From assembly GCF_001043005.1 (NCBI RefSeq), contig NZ_JYKZ01000001.1, positions 1,116,001 to 1,180,000 of the forward strand: a stretch of 64,000 bases of DNA, given 5' to 3'. Under the pieces are notes generated by a model that worked only from the letters and a program-made list of their open reading frames with translations, was not told where the DNA came from and ran no database searches. The translations under genes were made by a program, and so were the position numbers. This DNA comes from Pseudomonas psychrophila (GTDB lineage: Bacteria; Pseudomonadota; Gammaproteobacteria; Pseudomonadales; Pseudomonadaceae). This document shows positions 34,702 through 43,312 of this stretch, in pieces (the stretch's first letter is position 1; every line of letters starts with the position of its first letter).

Positions 34702-35943
34702 ATGACTGATTCCATTGCCTCCCCTCTCCATCACGTCGCCATTATTGGCGGGGGTCCGGCCGGTTTGATGGCTGCCGAAGTGTTGAGCCAGGCAGGCGTG
34801 CGAGTCGATCTGTACGACGGCATGCCGTCGGTGGGCCGCAAGTTTTTGCTGGCCGGGGTCGGCGGCATGAACATCACCCATTCCGAAGCCTACCCGGCGT
34901 TCCTGTCCCGCTACGCCGAGCGTGCGCCGCACATCGCCCCGCTGCTGCGGGCCTTCGATGCCGATGCCTTGTGCCAGTGGATTCATGAACTGGGCATCGA
35001 AACCTTTGTCGGCAGCTCAGGCCGGGTGTTCCCCACTGATATGAAAGCCGCGCCACTGCTGCGCGCCTGGCTCAAGCGTCTGCGCGAGTCTGGCGTAGTT
35101 ATCCACACCCGCCATCGCTGGCTGGGCTGGCAAGCCGATGGCCAATTACGCATCGACAGCCCCGAAGGCGAAAAGCGCTTGAAGCCTGATGCAGTGTTAC
35201 TGGCATTGGGCGGCGGCAGTTGGGCCCGACTGGGGTCGGACGGTGCATGGATGCCCTTGCTGGCCGAGCGCGGCGTCGAACTGGCGCCGCTGCAGCCGAG
35301 CAATTGCGGGTTTGATGTAGCGGGCTGGAGTGAGTTGCTGCGCAGCAAGTTCGCTGGTGCCCCGCTGAAAAACATCGCCATTGCACTGCAGCACAGCACG
35401 CCGCGTTTGGGCGAATGCGTGATCACTGCCAGCGGGATTGAAGGGAGTTTGATTTACGCCTGGTCGGCGCCGATTCGCGAGGCGATCAATCAACAGGGCA
35501 AAGCGACGATTCTGATCGACCTGCTGCCGGGCAAGCCTGTGGATAAAATCCAGGCCGCACTGGCCAAACCCCGCGGCTCGCGCTCGATGAGCAAGCACTT
35601 GCACAGTCAGTTGGGGCTCGACGGTGTAAAAGCGGCGCTATTGCGCGAGTTGACCCCCGCCGAGTATTTCAACGACCCGACGCAATTGGCCAAAGCGATC
35701 AAGGCGCTGCCTCTGGAACTGATTAAAGCCCGCCCGCTGGACGAAGCCATCAGCAGCGCAGGGGGGGTGTGCTTTGAGGCTGTGGATGAAAACCTGATGC
35801 TCAAAGCATTGCCGGGGGTGTTCTGCGCTGGCGAAATGCTCGATTGGGAAGCCCCAACCGGCGGCTACTTGCTCACAGGCTGTTTTGCCAGTGGCCGTGC
35901 CGCAGGGTTGGGGGTTTTGAGCTGGTTTAAAGCGCAGCACTAA
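34702..35943 (+). CDS. NAD(P)/FAD-dependent oxidoreductase, HI0933/YhiN family
   Basis: Flavoprotein of 413 residues. The N-terminal Rossmann motif is HHVAIIGGGPAGLMAAEVLS, followed by VGRKFLLAGVGGMNITHSEA, the hallmark of the HI0933 family (TIGR03862-type). The C-terminal end re-forms the FAD site with GVFCAGEMLDWEAPTGGYLL. Physiological substrate unknown. No clear ribosome site precedes the ATG. It is isolated between a palindromic repeat and a REP pair. Confidence 0.9.
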   Translation: MTDSIASPLHHVAIIGGGPAGLMAAEVLSQAGVRVDLYDGMPSVGRKFLLAGVGGMNITHSEAYPAFLSRYAERAPHIAPLLRAFDADALCQWIHELGIETFVGSSGRVFPTDMKAAPLLRAWLKRLRESGVVIHTRHRWLGWQADGQLRIDSPEGEKRLKPDAVLLALGGGSWARLGSDGAWMPLLAERGVELAPLQPSNCGFDVAGWSELLRSKFAGAPLKNIAIALQHSTPRLGECVITASGIEGSLIYAWSAPIREAINQQGKATILIDLLPGKPVDKIQAALAKPRGSRSMSKHLHSQLGLDGVKAALLRELTPAEYFNDPTQLAKAIKALPLELIKARPLDEAISSAGGVCFEAVDENLMLKALPGVFCAGEMLDWEAPTGGYLLTGCFASGRAAGLGVLSWFKAQH

Positions 35944-35958
35944 TCCTGGTCAGGCCCC

Positions 35959-36013
35959 CTGTGGGAGCGAGCCTGCTGGCGAAGGCTATTCGCGAGCAGG
36001 CTCGCTCCCACAG
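35959..36013. repeat. REP pair between flavoprotein gene and rhlE
   Basis: Compact hairpin: CTGTGGGAGCGAGCCTGCTG at the left and CAGGCTCGCTCCCACAG at the right, with a short loop. It lies between convergent genes and is likely to act as a terminator-like structure for both. Confidence 0.9.
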
Positions 36014-36041
36014 TTGAAGTTCCCCAGGGACGGGGTCGACC

Positions 36042-37379
36042 TTAAGGCTTGCGCTTGCGAGGACCGGTGTTGAACACAGGTACTTTACGCACAGGCTTGA
36101 CCGATGGCTCGGCCGGTGCCGCTTCGCCGCTATCAACCCATTTGCCCAGGTTGCGCTTGCCGCCACCGCCTGAGGTTTTCGGCTTTTTCGGCTTCTTCGG
36201 CTTTTTGACCACCTGGCCAGAAGCATCCGTCTCGGGCACGCGGTGCTCCGGCTCGAAGTCTTGCTCTTCGTGGCGCTTCAAGGTCTGACGGGTCAGCATC
36301 TCGATTGCCGACAGCATGTTCACTTCGTCAGCACAGACCAGCGAAATGGCTTCGCCCTTCTGACCGGCACGACCGGTACGGCCAATGCGGTGAATGTAGT
36401 CTTCGGCCACGATCGGCAAGTCGAAGTTGACCACCAGCGGCAGGTCTTCAATGTCCAGACCGCGCGCGGCGACGTCAGTTGCCACCAGGATTTGTACTTC
36501 GCTGGCCTTGAAGCGATCCAGCGCCCGTTGACGCGTGGCTTGTGGCTTGTCGCCATGAATGCCGTCAGCGTTGATCCCCAGACCTTGCAGCTTGCCGACC
36601 AATTCATCCACGCCATTGCGGGTTTTGGCGAACACCAGCACCTGCTTCCAGTGCTGGGTGCGCAGCAAGTGCAAGAACAGCTCTGCCTTGCGCTTTTTGT
36701 CGACCGGGATGACCCACTGCTTGACGCTGCTGGCGGCCACGTTGCGCGGGCTGACTTCAATGGTCAGCGGGTTGTCGAGCATCTGCTCGGCCAACAGGCG
36801 AATCGCGTCAGAAAAGGTGGCCGAGAACAGCAGGGTCTGGCGCTTTTTCGGCAATGCACGGTAAATGTCGCGCAGCTCTTCGGAGAAGCCGAGATCGAGC
36901 ATGCGATCCGCTTCGTCGAGGATCAGGGTTTGCAGTTGATTGAACTTGATCGCCTTCTGACGATACAGATCGAGCAAACGCCCAGGCGTTGCGACCAGGA
37001 CATCGACGCCTTTGCGCATTTTCATCATTTGCGGGTTGATGCTGACGCCACCGTACACCGCATAGGTGCTCAACGGCAGGTGCTCGGCGTACTGACGAAT
37101 GCTCTCGTGAACCTGTTCGGCCAGTTCACGGGTCGGCACCAGCACCAGTGCGCGCACCGAGTTGCTGGCGACTTTCGGGCCTTCCATGGTCAGCGACTGC
37201 AACAACGGCAGGGCGAAACCGCCGGTTTTGCCGGTGCCTGTCTGGGCTGCAGCCATCAGGTCGCGGCCAGCCAGTACTGCGGGGATCGCTTGGGCCTGAA
37301 CCGGGGTTGGGGTCTTGTAGCCGAGCGTCTCAAGGGCGCGCAGCAAGGGTTCGATCAGGCCAAGGGTGGCGAATGTCAT
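36042..37379 (-). CDS. rhlE: DEAD-box RNA helicase RhlE
   Basis: ATP-dependent RNA helicase of 445 residues, used in RNA turnover and ribosome assembly, often important in the cold. The Q motif region (TLGLIEPLLRALETLGYKTP), motif I AAQTGTGKTG, motif II DEAD in LDEADRMLDLGFSEEL, motif III SAT (LFSATFSDA) and motif VI HRIGRTGRAG are all present. A basic, Lys-Pro-rich tail follows (about 390-445, KKPKKPKKPK). At this length it fits RhlE1 rather than the longer RhlE2 of Pseudomonas. Confidence 0.94.
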   Translation of the reverse strand: MTFATLGLIEPLLRALETLGYKTPTPVQAQAIPAVLAGRDLMAAAQTGTGKTGGFALPLLQSLTMEGPKVASNSVRALVLVPTRELAEQVHESIRQYAEHLPLSTYAVYGGVSINPQMMKMRKGVDVLVATPGRLLDLYRQKAIKFNQLQTLILDEADRMLDLGFSEELRDIYRALPKKRQTLLFSATFSDAIRLLAEQMLDNPLTIEVSPRNVAASSVKQWVIPVDKKRKAELFLHLLRTQHWKQVLVFAKTRNGVDELVGKLQGLGINADGIHGDKPQATRQRALDRFKASEVQILVATDVAARGLDIEDLPLVVNFDLPIVAEDYIHRIGRTGRAGQKGEAISLVCADEVNMLSAIEMLTRQTLKRHEEQDFEPEHRVPETDASGQVVKKPKKPKKPKTSGGGGKRNLGKWVDSGEAAPAEPSVKPVRKVPVFNTGPRKRKP

Positions 37380-37446
37380 GGGGATACCGTCGAAAAAGGT
37401 CTGCGCAGGGGTGCATAAGTTGCAATGGCGCGCAGTTTACCCTAAT

Positions 37447-38337
37447 TCACACGGGTTTCTGCTTGCGCCACTGCGGCAAACCGATCAACACCACGGCGCT
37501 GATGATGACGGCCATGGCCAGGCACTCTTCAAAACCAATGGTCTCACCCGCAAAGGCGATCCCCAGCATCACCGCCACGGCCGGGTTGACATAGGCATAG
37601 CTGGTGGCAGCCGCGGGGCGCACGTTTTTGAGCAGATACATGTAGGCGCTGAAGGCGATGATCGAGCCAAAGAACACCAGATACAGCAAGGCGCCCCAGC
37701 CTGCAGCAGTCGGCATTTCTGTCATGCGTTCGCCACTGAGCAGGCTGCCCGCCAGCAACACGGCCCCCGCAGTGAGCATTTCAGCAGCACTGGCCATTGG
37801 CCCTGGGGGCAGCGGCAGGTGCCGGCTCCAGACCGAACCAAACGCCCAGGCAGCGGCGGCAAAAATGACCATGGCCGCGCCCATCGGGCTGGCTTGCAGG
37901 TTGGACCCCAGGTTGAGCATGCCGATACCGACCAACCCCAGGGCAATGCCCGCCCATTCCAGGCGAGTGTTGCGTGCGCCCCAGAAGTAGCCGAACAGCA
38001 AGGTAAACAACGGCACGGTGGCCACGGCCAGCGCGGCAACGCCAGACGCCACACCCGAGTGCTCGGCCAGGGTCACCCCACCATTGCCGCAGGCCAGCAA
38101 CAGAAAGCCGATCATGGCTGCCGAACGCCACTGAATGGCAGTGGGCGCAGGCGCACCCCGCCAGCGCATGAAGCCGTACATCAAACTGCCCGCTATCAGA
38201 AACCGCACCCCGGCCATCATCAAAGGTGGCCAGGACTCAATGCCAATGCGAATGGCCAGGTAGGTCGAGCCCCAAATCACGTACAAGGCAAAAAAGGCAC
38301 CGATCAGTTGTAGCGGAAAACGACGTGCGGCAGGCAT
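37447..38337 (-). CDS. yedA: EamA-family exporter, YedA-like
   Basis: Drug/metabolite transporter of 296 residues with ten helices in two EamA repeats. It begins with FPLQLIGAFFALYVIWGSTY and has LAIRIGIESWPPLMMAGVRF, both characteristic of YedA-type permeases. It lies 67 bases downstream of rhlE on the opposite DNA end, in the same direction, but no operon link is evident. Substrate unknown. Confidence 0.88.
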   Translation of the reverse strand: MPAARRFPLQLIGAFFALYVIWGSTYLAIRIGIESWPPLMMAGVRFLIAGSLMYGFMRWRGAPAPTAIQWRSAAMIGFLLLACGNGGVTLAEHSGVASGVAALAVATVPLFTLLFGYFWGARNTRLEWAGIALGLVGIGMLNLGSNLQASPMGAAMVIFAAAAWAFGSVWSRHLPLPPGPMASAAEMLTAGAVLLAGSLLSGERMTEMPTAAGWGALLYLVFFGSIIAFSAYMYLLKNVRPAAATSYAYVNPAVAVMLGIAFAGETIGFEECLAMAVIISAVVLIGLPQWRKQKPV

Positions 38338-38461
38338 GGCTAGCTCAAGGGCAGAGGCAGGGGACTGGAGAGTTTAGTGAAGGAGGGACGAAACCATAAG
38401 TAACAGAACGCACCAAAAGGGGCCGTACACTTTTATACCTGCCTGAGGGAGCAACACAAAA

Positions 38462-38550
38462 CCCGTGGGCGATTGGCTTGCCTGCGAGGCTGGCAACGCG
38501 ATCAAACTGACACCCCGTGGCGATGCCATCGCGAGCAAGCCCGCTCCCAC
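38462..38550. repeat. Degenerate REP pair
   Basis: Left arm CCCGTGGGCGATTGGCTTGC is diverged; right arm CGCGAGCAAGCCCGCTCCCAC is close to consensus. It occupies part of the 216-base gap between yedA and the exonuclease gene; the rest of the gap shows nothing else. Confidence 0.65.
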
Positions 38551-38553
38551 CGT

Positions 38554-39165
38554 TTAAAACCCGCGATAACGCTTCAGATGCTCATTGACCTTCGCGGCCG
38601 GGACTTTTTGCAAACCACACAGCAGGTCGTGATTGAGCTCTTTCAACCCATGCTTGTGGCGCAGTTGTTCGGCCAGATAGGCCGTCAGGTTGGCCGCCAT
38701 TTCAGCATCGGCCATGGCCCGGTGAGCCTGGCCGGTATGGGGCAAGTCGGCAAAGGTGGTCAGCGTGCCCAGCTTGTGGTTGGGGGCCGCCGGCATCAGG
38801 CGTCGCGCCAGCAACAAGGAACAGGCGAAATTCTGCAAACGGGTGCGCTTGATGCGGCCCATTTCAAAGTCCCAGAATTTTTGGTCAAAGGCCGCGTTAT
38901 GCGCCAGCAACGGTGTGATGCCAACGAACTCGTTAACCTCGTTCATCACCTGTTCGGCCGACGGCGCAGTGCGCAGCATGGCGTTACTGATGCCGGTCAA
39001 CTGTTCGATAAACCCAGGTACGCGAACGCCCGCGTTCATCAGGCTTTGGTAACGCTCCACGATGCGACCGCCCTCAAGAATCACCACTGCAATTTCGGTG
39101 GCCCGGCAACTGCTGCTCGGGGAGAGGCCGGTGGTTTCAAAGTCAATAACCGCGATGCGTTCCAA
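38554..39165 (-). CDS. DnaQ-like DEDDh 3'-5' exonuclease
   Basis: Exonuclease domain protein of 203 residues related to the epsilon subunit of DNA polymerase III. Exo I is VIDFETTGLS (Asp and Glu), Exo II LAHNAAFDQKFWDFE and Exo III HRAMADAEM with His and Asp. The start is a TTG codon; no better ATG fits the Exo I position. It follows a NYN-domain gene by 27 bases on the same strand, so two nuclease-fold proteins probably form one operon. Biological role unknown. Confidence 0.9.
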   Translation of the reverse strand: MERIAVIDFETTGLSPSSSCRATEIAVVILEGGRIVERYQSLMNAGVRVPGFIEQLTGISNAMLRTAPSAEQVMNEVNEFVGITPLLAHNAAFDQKFWDFEMGRIKRTRLQNFACSLLLARRLMPAAPNHKLGTLTTFADLPHTGQAHRAMADAEMAANLTAYLAEQLRHKHGLKELNHDLLCGLQKVPAAKVNEHLKRYRGF

Positions 39166-39192
39166 ACCTGATAAATCCTGTAAGAGTGAGGG

Positions 39193-39669
39193 TTACTTAA
39201 GCAGCAAATTGCCTTCAATCGGCACGTAGCGGCTGGCAGCGCGAATCAATGAGTTGGCAGTCAGGCCGGGCACGCCATAGGCCACGGTTTCAACGCCGTG
39301 CTTGCTGGCAATGCGCTCGAGCAGCAGATCGAAATCGCCATCACCCGAAGCCAGCACCACTTCATCCACATGGGCGGCAACGTCCATGATGTCGATGGTG
39401 ATACCGACGTCCCAGTCGCCCTTGGCCGAGCCGTCACTGCGCTGAATGTAGGGTTTGAGTTTTACCGTGAAACCGAGGTTGCGCAGGATCTGCTGAAACT
39501 GCTGCTGCTTGCTGTCACCCCGGTCGATCGCATAGGCATAGGCCTCGACGATTTCACCGCGCTTGCTGATATCTGCCCACAGGGCCGCATAATTGAAATG
39601 GCAGCCATAGGCCTGGCGGACCGTGTAATAGAGGTTCTGCACATCCGCGAAGACCGCAATTTTTTTCAC
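39193..39669 (-). CDS. NYN-domain (LabA/DUF88-like) protein
   Basis: PIN-like ribonuclease-fold protein of 158 residues. Acidic metal-site residues lie in AVFADVQNLYYTV, DWDVGITIDIMDVA and VVLASGDGDFDLLLERI, the LabA/DUF88 pattern. GTG at 39669 is preferred as the start because GAGG lies 7 bases before it; TTG at 39675 is the alternative. The gene runs into the DnaQ-like exonuclease gene 27 bases later. RNA cleavage is the likely activity; the target is unknown. Confidence 0.88.
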   Translation of the reverse strand: MKKIAVFADVQNLYYTVRQAYGCHFNYAALWADISKRGEIVEAYAYAIDRGDSKQQQFQQILRNLGFTVKLKPYIQRSDGSAKGDWDVGITIDIMDVAAHVDEVVLASGDGDFDLLLERIASKHGVETVAYGVPGLTANSLIRAASRYVPIEGNLLLK

Positions 39670-39862
39670 CGGCAAACCTCATGACGCCCGGGCAAGCGGG
39701 CACGCGACTGAAAACAAGGGGTGCAGTATGCCAGCCTGCCAAGGGTTTGCGCGGATAAACCGCCCGGCGTGAACCGCTGACTTTCAGCCGCGTTAACATT
39801 TGCTCATATCGACCCCTCATCGGTTAAAGTGGCGCACCGCTTTTGACTGCTGACAACTGCCA

Positions 39863-40522
39863 ATGAATCCGCTGACCGTTATTCGCGACTCCCTGTACTT
39901 CTTCCAGCGCAATCTGAGCCAGATCGTGATGCTGTGCTTGCCGCTGGTCATCCTTGAAGCCGTGTTGCAGCACATCGTTGACAACGCCGTGGGCCCGGAT
40001 CCGTCGCCCGGCTACAGCCTGATTGTCGGGCTGCTGCTGTATCCGCTGTACACCGGCGCCCTGATCCTGTTTCTCGATGCCCGCAGTCGGGGCGAAAACC
40101 CTCGCAATCGCGACCTGCTGGCGTTGGCCATTAATCTGTGGCCCAAGTTCGCCTTGCTCTCGGCAATCAGTACGTTGCTGATCGTGCTGGGGCTGTCGAT
40201 GTTTTTTATTCCAGGCATTTTCCTGACCGTCGTGCTGGCATTTGCCGAGTACCGGCTGGTATTGCGCGGTGATGCCCCACTGGCTGCAATGAAAGCGAGC
40301 TTCAATCTGAGCCGTGGCCATTTCTGGCGGATTTTCGTTTGCATACTGGCCGTGTTGGGGCCGCTGATGCTGCTCAAGGAGCTCAGCTATTCGATGTTTC
40401 CCAAGGACGACAACACGCTGCTTTCGCTGGTACTCGATAGCCTCAACAGCTTCCTGCAGTTGTTTGTCTCCGTCGTTCTGTTCCGTTTATTTATGCTAAT
40501 TAGCGAACCGTCCGACAGATAG
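39863..40522 (+). CDS. yciC: YciC-family inner membrane protein
   Basis: Integral membrane protein of 219 residues with about six hydrophobic segments, starting MNPLTVIRDSLYFFQRNLSQ, then IVMLCLPLVILEAVLQHIVD, and carrying the UPF0259/YciC-type PGIFLTVVLAFAEYRLVLRG and AMKASFNLSRGHFWRIF. Function in the envelope is unknown. It stands ahead of an endonuclease/exonuclease/phosphatase gene, with a 90-base gap. Confidence 0.88.
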   Translation: MNPLTVIRDSLYFFQRNLSQIVMLCLPLVILEAVLQHIVDNAVGPDPSPGYSLIVGLLLYPLYTGALILFLDARSRGENPRNRDLLALAINLWPKFALLSAISTLLIVLGLSMFFIPGIFLTVVLAFAEYRLVLRGDAPLAAMKASFNLSRGHFWRIFVCILAVLGPLMLLKELSYSMFPKDDNTLLSLVLDSLNSFLQLFVSVVLFRLFMLISEPSDR

Positions 40523-40612
40523 AAACAGCTAATCCCTACGTGAAGAACCTTGGAATGCCGCACAACCGTCAGGTATGTTCGGTCATTCCTTGTAACGTCA
40601 TAAGCCGAGCCC

Positions 40613-41695
40613 ATGCCACGTTTCTTGCGCCGCACCGTATTTGGTTTGCTGCTGATCTCAACGCTTCTGGCATGCCTGATTTATAGCGTTACATGGCGCC
40701 CCGCCCCCAGAGAGGTGCTGACCTTCAGTTGCCCGATCACGGCTCCCGTATTGGTGCCCGGCCAGGCACTCAAGGTCATGACGTGGAACATCCAGTACCT
40801 GGCGGGCAAGCGCTACGTGTTCTGGTACAACCTGGCCGATGGCAACGGCCCCGATACCCGCCCTACCCGTGACGACATGGCCTTCAGCCTTGATGAAGTG
40901 TCGCGGGTCATCCGTGACGAACGCCCGGACCTGGTGTTGCTGCAAGAGGTCGACGACAACGCCAAGGCCAGTGGTTATCAGGATCAACTGGCCCTGCTGC
41001 AGGAGCGTCTGATCGACATTTACCCCTGCAGCACCCAGGCGTTTACCTGGAAGGCCGATTTTGTACCCGACTGGCACATTTTCGGCAGCGTCGGGCGCAC
41101 GCTGGTCACCCTCAGTCGCTACCAGATCGAGCACGCCGAACGCTTGCAATTACCAGTGGCCGAGGCCAACTTCATCAGTCGCCAGTTCCAGCCCAAACCT
41201 GCATTACTGGTCAATTACCTGCCGCTCAACGACGGTGGGCAACTGGCCGCGATCAACACTCAACTGGACGCCCCCTCGCAAAACAACAGCAACCTGCGCG
41301 AGCAGATGCAAACCGTCGCCACGCTGGTCGACAAGCTCGAAAGCCAGGGCACGCCCTGGCTGATCGGCGGGGATTTCAACCTGCTGCCCATTGGCCAGTT
41401 CTTGCGTTTGCCCGCCCCTTTGCGGCTGGGCTACTCAGCGGACAGCGAGTTGCACGTGCTGTGGGAAAAGTACCCCATGATCCCCAGCAACCCTGAAGCC
41501 ACCGGCATCGACCGGGAGCTGTGGCTGACCCACTTCCCCAACGATCCCCGTGCCGAAGAACCCGACCGCACTCTCGATTACCTCTTCCACAGCCCAAAAC
41601 TGCAGCGCATTGAAGGCTATGTGCGCCAGGAAGACACCCTCACCATCTCGGATCATCTGCCGGTACTGGGGCGTTTTTTGTTGCCCCCGGACTGA
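40613..41695 (+). CDS. Endonuclease/exonuclease/phosphatase-family hydrolase
   Basis: Metal-dependent phosphodiesterase-fold protein of 360 residues. An N-terminal membrane anchor or signal (about 8-28, FGLLLISTLLACLIYSVTW) puts the domain in the periplasm. Active-site motifs are MTWNIQYLAG (Asn), LVLLQEVDDNA (Glu), LIGGDFNLLP (Asp, Asn), RTLDYLFHS and TISDHLPVLGRF (Asp, His). Substrate could be phospholipid head groups or nucleic acid; unknown. Confidence 0.87.
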   Translation: MPRFLRRTVFGLLLISTLLACLIYSVTWRPAPREVLTFSCPITAPVLVPGQALKVMTWNIQYLAGKRYVFWYNLADGNGPDTRPTRDDMAFSLDEVSRVIRDERPDLVLLQEVDDNAKASGYQDQLALLQERLIDIYPCSTQAFTWKADFVPDWHIFGSVGRTLVTLSRYQIEHAERLQLPVAEANFISRQFQPKPALLVNYLPLNDGGQLAAINTQLDAPSQNNSNLREQMQTVATLVDKLESQGTPWLIGGDFNLLPIGQFLRLPAPLRLGYSADSELHVLWEKYPMIPSNPEATGIDRELWLTHFPNDPRAEEPDRTLDYLFHSPKLQRIEGYVRQEDTLTISDHLPVLGRFLLPPD

Positions 41696-41746
41696 GTCAG
41701 ATCGCCCTCGCCGCTGCCTGCCAAAAACAATGAAGTGATGATTGCT

Positions 41747-41784
41747 TTGCCTGTAGTTGTACGATGACGTATAACTACAGGCAA
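41747..41784 (+). promoter_or_regulatory. 38-bp palindromic operator upstream of aldehyde dehydrogenase
   Basis: Near-perfect dyad: arms TTGCCTGTAGTT / AACTACAGGCAA with inner TACG / CGTA around ATGA; only one pair mismatches. It ends 31 bases before the ATG. The core resembles sites of GntR (FadR-type) repressors. No such regulator is encoded in the window. Confidence 0.75.
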
Positions 41785-41815
41785 TCAACGGTTGTCCCGC
41801 CTGTGGAGAAACTTC

Positions 41816-43261
41816 ATGACTGACTCAAAGCGTTTCGACAATTACATTGCTGGCGAATGGGTAGCAGCACCCACCTACAGTTCAAACATCAACCCATCCG
41901 ATCTGTCCGATGTGATTGGCGAATATGCACAGGCGGATGCCAACCAGGTTCAGACCGCCATTGATGCGGCCAGGGCGGCGTTCCCGGCCTGGTCGACGTC
42001 AGGCATTCAGGCGCGCTGCGACGCACTGGACAAAGTCGGCAGCGAAATCCTCGCTCGCAAGGAAGAGCTGGGCAACCTGTTGGCACGCGAAGAGGGCAAG
42101 ACCTTGCCTGAAGCGATCGGTGAAGTCAGCCGCGCCGGTAATATCTTCAAGTTCTTCGCCGGTGAGTGCCTGCGCCTGTCGGGCGATTACCTGCCTTCGG
42201 TGCGCCCGGGCGTCCATGTAGAGGTCACCCGTGAAGCGTTGGGCGTGGTCGGTTTGATCACTCCGTGGAACTTCCCTATTGCCATCCCGGCCTGGAAAAT
42301 TGCCCCGGCCCTGGCCTATGGCAACTGCGTGGTTTTCAAACCCGCCGACCTGGTCCCGGGTTGCGCTTGGGCGCTGGCCGAGATCATCTCTCGGGCTGGC
42401 TTCCCGGCGGGTGTTTTCAACCTGGTGATGGGCAGCGGCCGCGTGGTCGGTGAAGCGATCGTCAAGAACCCGAAAGTGGACGGCGTCAGCTTCACCGGTT
42501 CCGTGGGCGTCGGACGCCAGATCGCAATCAACTGTGTTACTCGTCAGGCCAAAGTCCAGCTGGAAATGGGCGGCAAGAACCCGCAGGTCATCCTCGACGA
42601 TGCCGATCTCAAGCAAGCGGTCGAGCTGGCCGTACAAAGCGCGTTCTACTCCACCGGCCAGCGTTGCACCGCCTCAAGCCGCCTGATTGTGACCGCCGGC
42701 ATTCACGACAAGTTCGTCGAAGCCATGGCCGAACGCATGCGTTCGATCAAGGTCGGCCATGCTTTGCAGGCGGGGGTCGATATCGGGCCGGTCGTGTCCC
42801 GTGCTCAGCTCGACCAGGACCTTGGCTACATCGACATTGCCCAGAACGAAGGCGCTCGACTGGTCGCCGGTGGCCGCTTGGTGACATGCGATACCGAAGG
42901 TTATTTCCTCGCCCCCGCCCTGTTTGCCGATAGCACCGCCAGCATGCGCATCAGCCGCGAAGAAGTGTTCGGCCCGGTGGCCAACATCATCAAGGTTGCA
43001 GACTACGAAGCGGCCCTGGAAATGGCCAATGACACCGAGTTCGGCCTGTCGGCCGGTATCGCGACCACCTCGCTCAAATATGCCAATCACTTCAAGCGCC
43101 ACTCTCAGGCCGGGATGGTGATGGTCAACCTGCCCACGGCTGGTGTGGACTATCACGTGCCATTTGGCGGGCGTAAAGGTTCGTCCTATGGCTCCCGTGA
43201 GCAGGGCCGGTATGCGCAGGAGTTCTACACCGTGGTCAAAACCAGCTACATCGGGTCTTGA
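41816..43261 (+). CDS. Aldehyde dehydrogenase (2-oxoglutarate-semialdehyde dehydrogenase-like)
   Basis: NAD(P)-dependent aldehyde dehydrogenase of 481 residues. ATG 41816 is chosen over an in-frame ATG at 41792 that would overlap the operator. Catalytic residues are the Cys in STGQRCTASSRLIV, the Glu in LEMGGKNPQ and the Asn in ITPWNFPIAIP; the coenzyme site is in GVSFTGSVGVGRQ. The C-terminal HVPFGGRKGSSYGSREQG and the overall sequence fit alpha-ketoglutaric semialdehyde dehydrogenases of sugar-acid (glucarate, arabinose) breakdown. It stands alone behind a 38-bp palindrome. Confidence 0.88.
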   Translation: MTDSKRFDNYIAGEWVAAPTYSSNINPSDLSDVIGEYAQADANQVQTAIDAARAAFPAWSTSGIQARCDALDKVGSEILARKEELGNLLAREEGKTLPEAIGEVSRAGNIFKFFAGECLRLSGDYLPSVRPGVHVEVTREALGVVGLITPWNFPIAIPAWKIAPALAYGNCVVFKPADLVPGCAWALAEIISRAGFPAGVFNLVMGSGRVVGEAIVKNPKVDGVSFTGSVGVGRQIAINCVTRQAKVQLEMGGKNPQVILDDADLKQAVELAVQSAFYSTGQRCTASSRLIVTAGIHDKFVEAMAERMRSIKVGHALQAGVDIGPVVSRAQLDQDLGYIDIAQNEGARLVAGGRLVTCDTEGYFLAPALFADSTASMRISREEVFGPVANIIKVADYEAALEMANDTEFGLSAGIATTSLKYANHFKRHSQAGMVMVNLPTAGVDYHVPFGGRKGSSYGSREQGRYAQEFYTVVKTSYIGS

Positions 43262-43272
43262 TACGTAACCTC

Positions 43273-43308
43273 CGTAGCAGCTGCCGCAGGAACGAGGCTG
43301 CTACGGGG
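43273..43308. repeat. Shortened copy of the long palindromic repeat
   Basis: CCGTAGCAGCTGCCGCAGGAACGAGG followed directly by GCTGCTACGGGGG: the outer arms survive but the ~100-base middle is missing. It lies between the convergent aldehyde dehydrogenase gene and hrpB. Confidence 0.75.
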
Positions 43309-43312
43309 GTTG

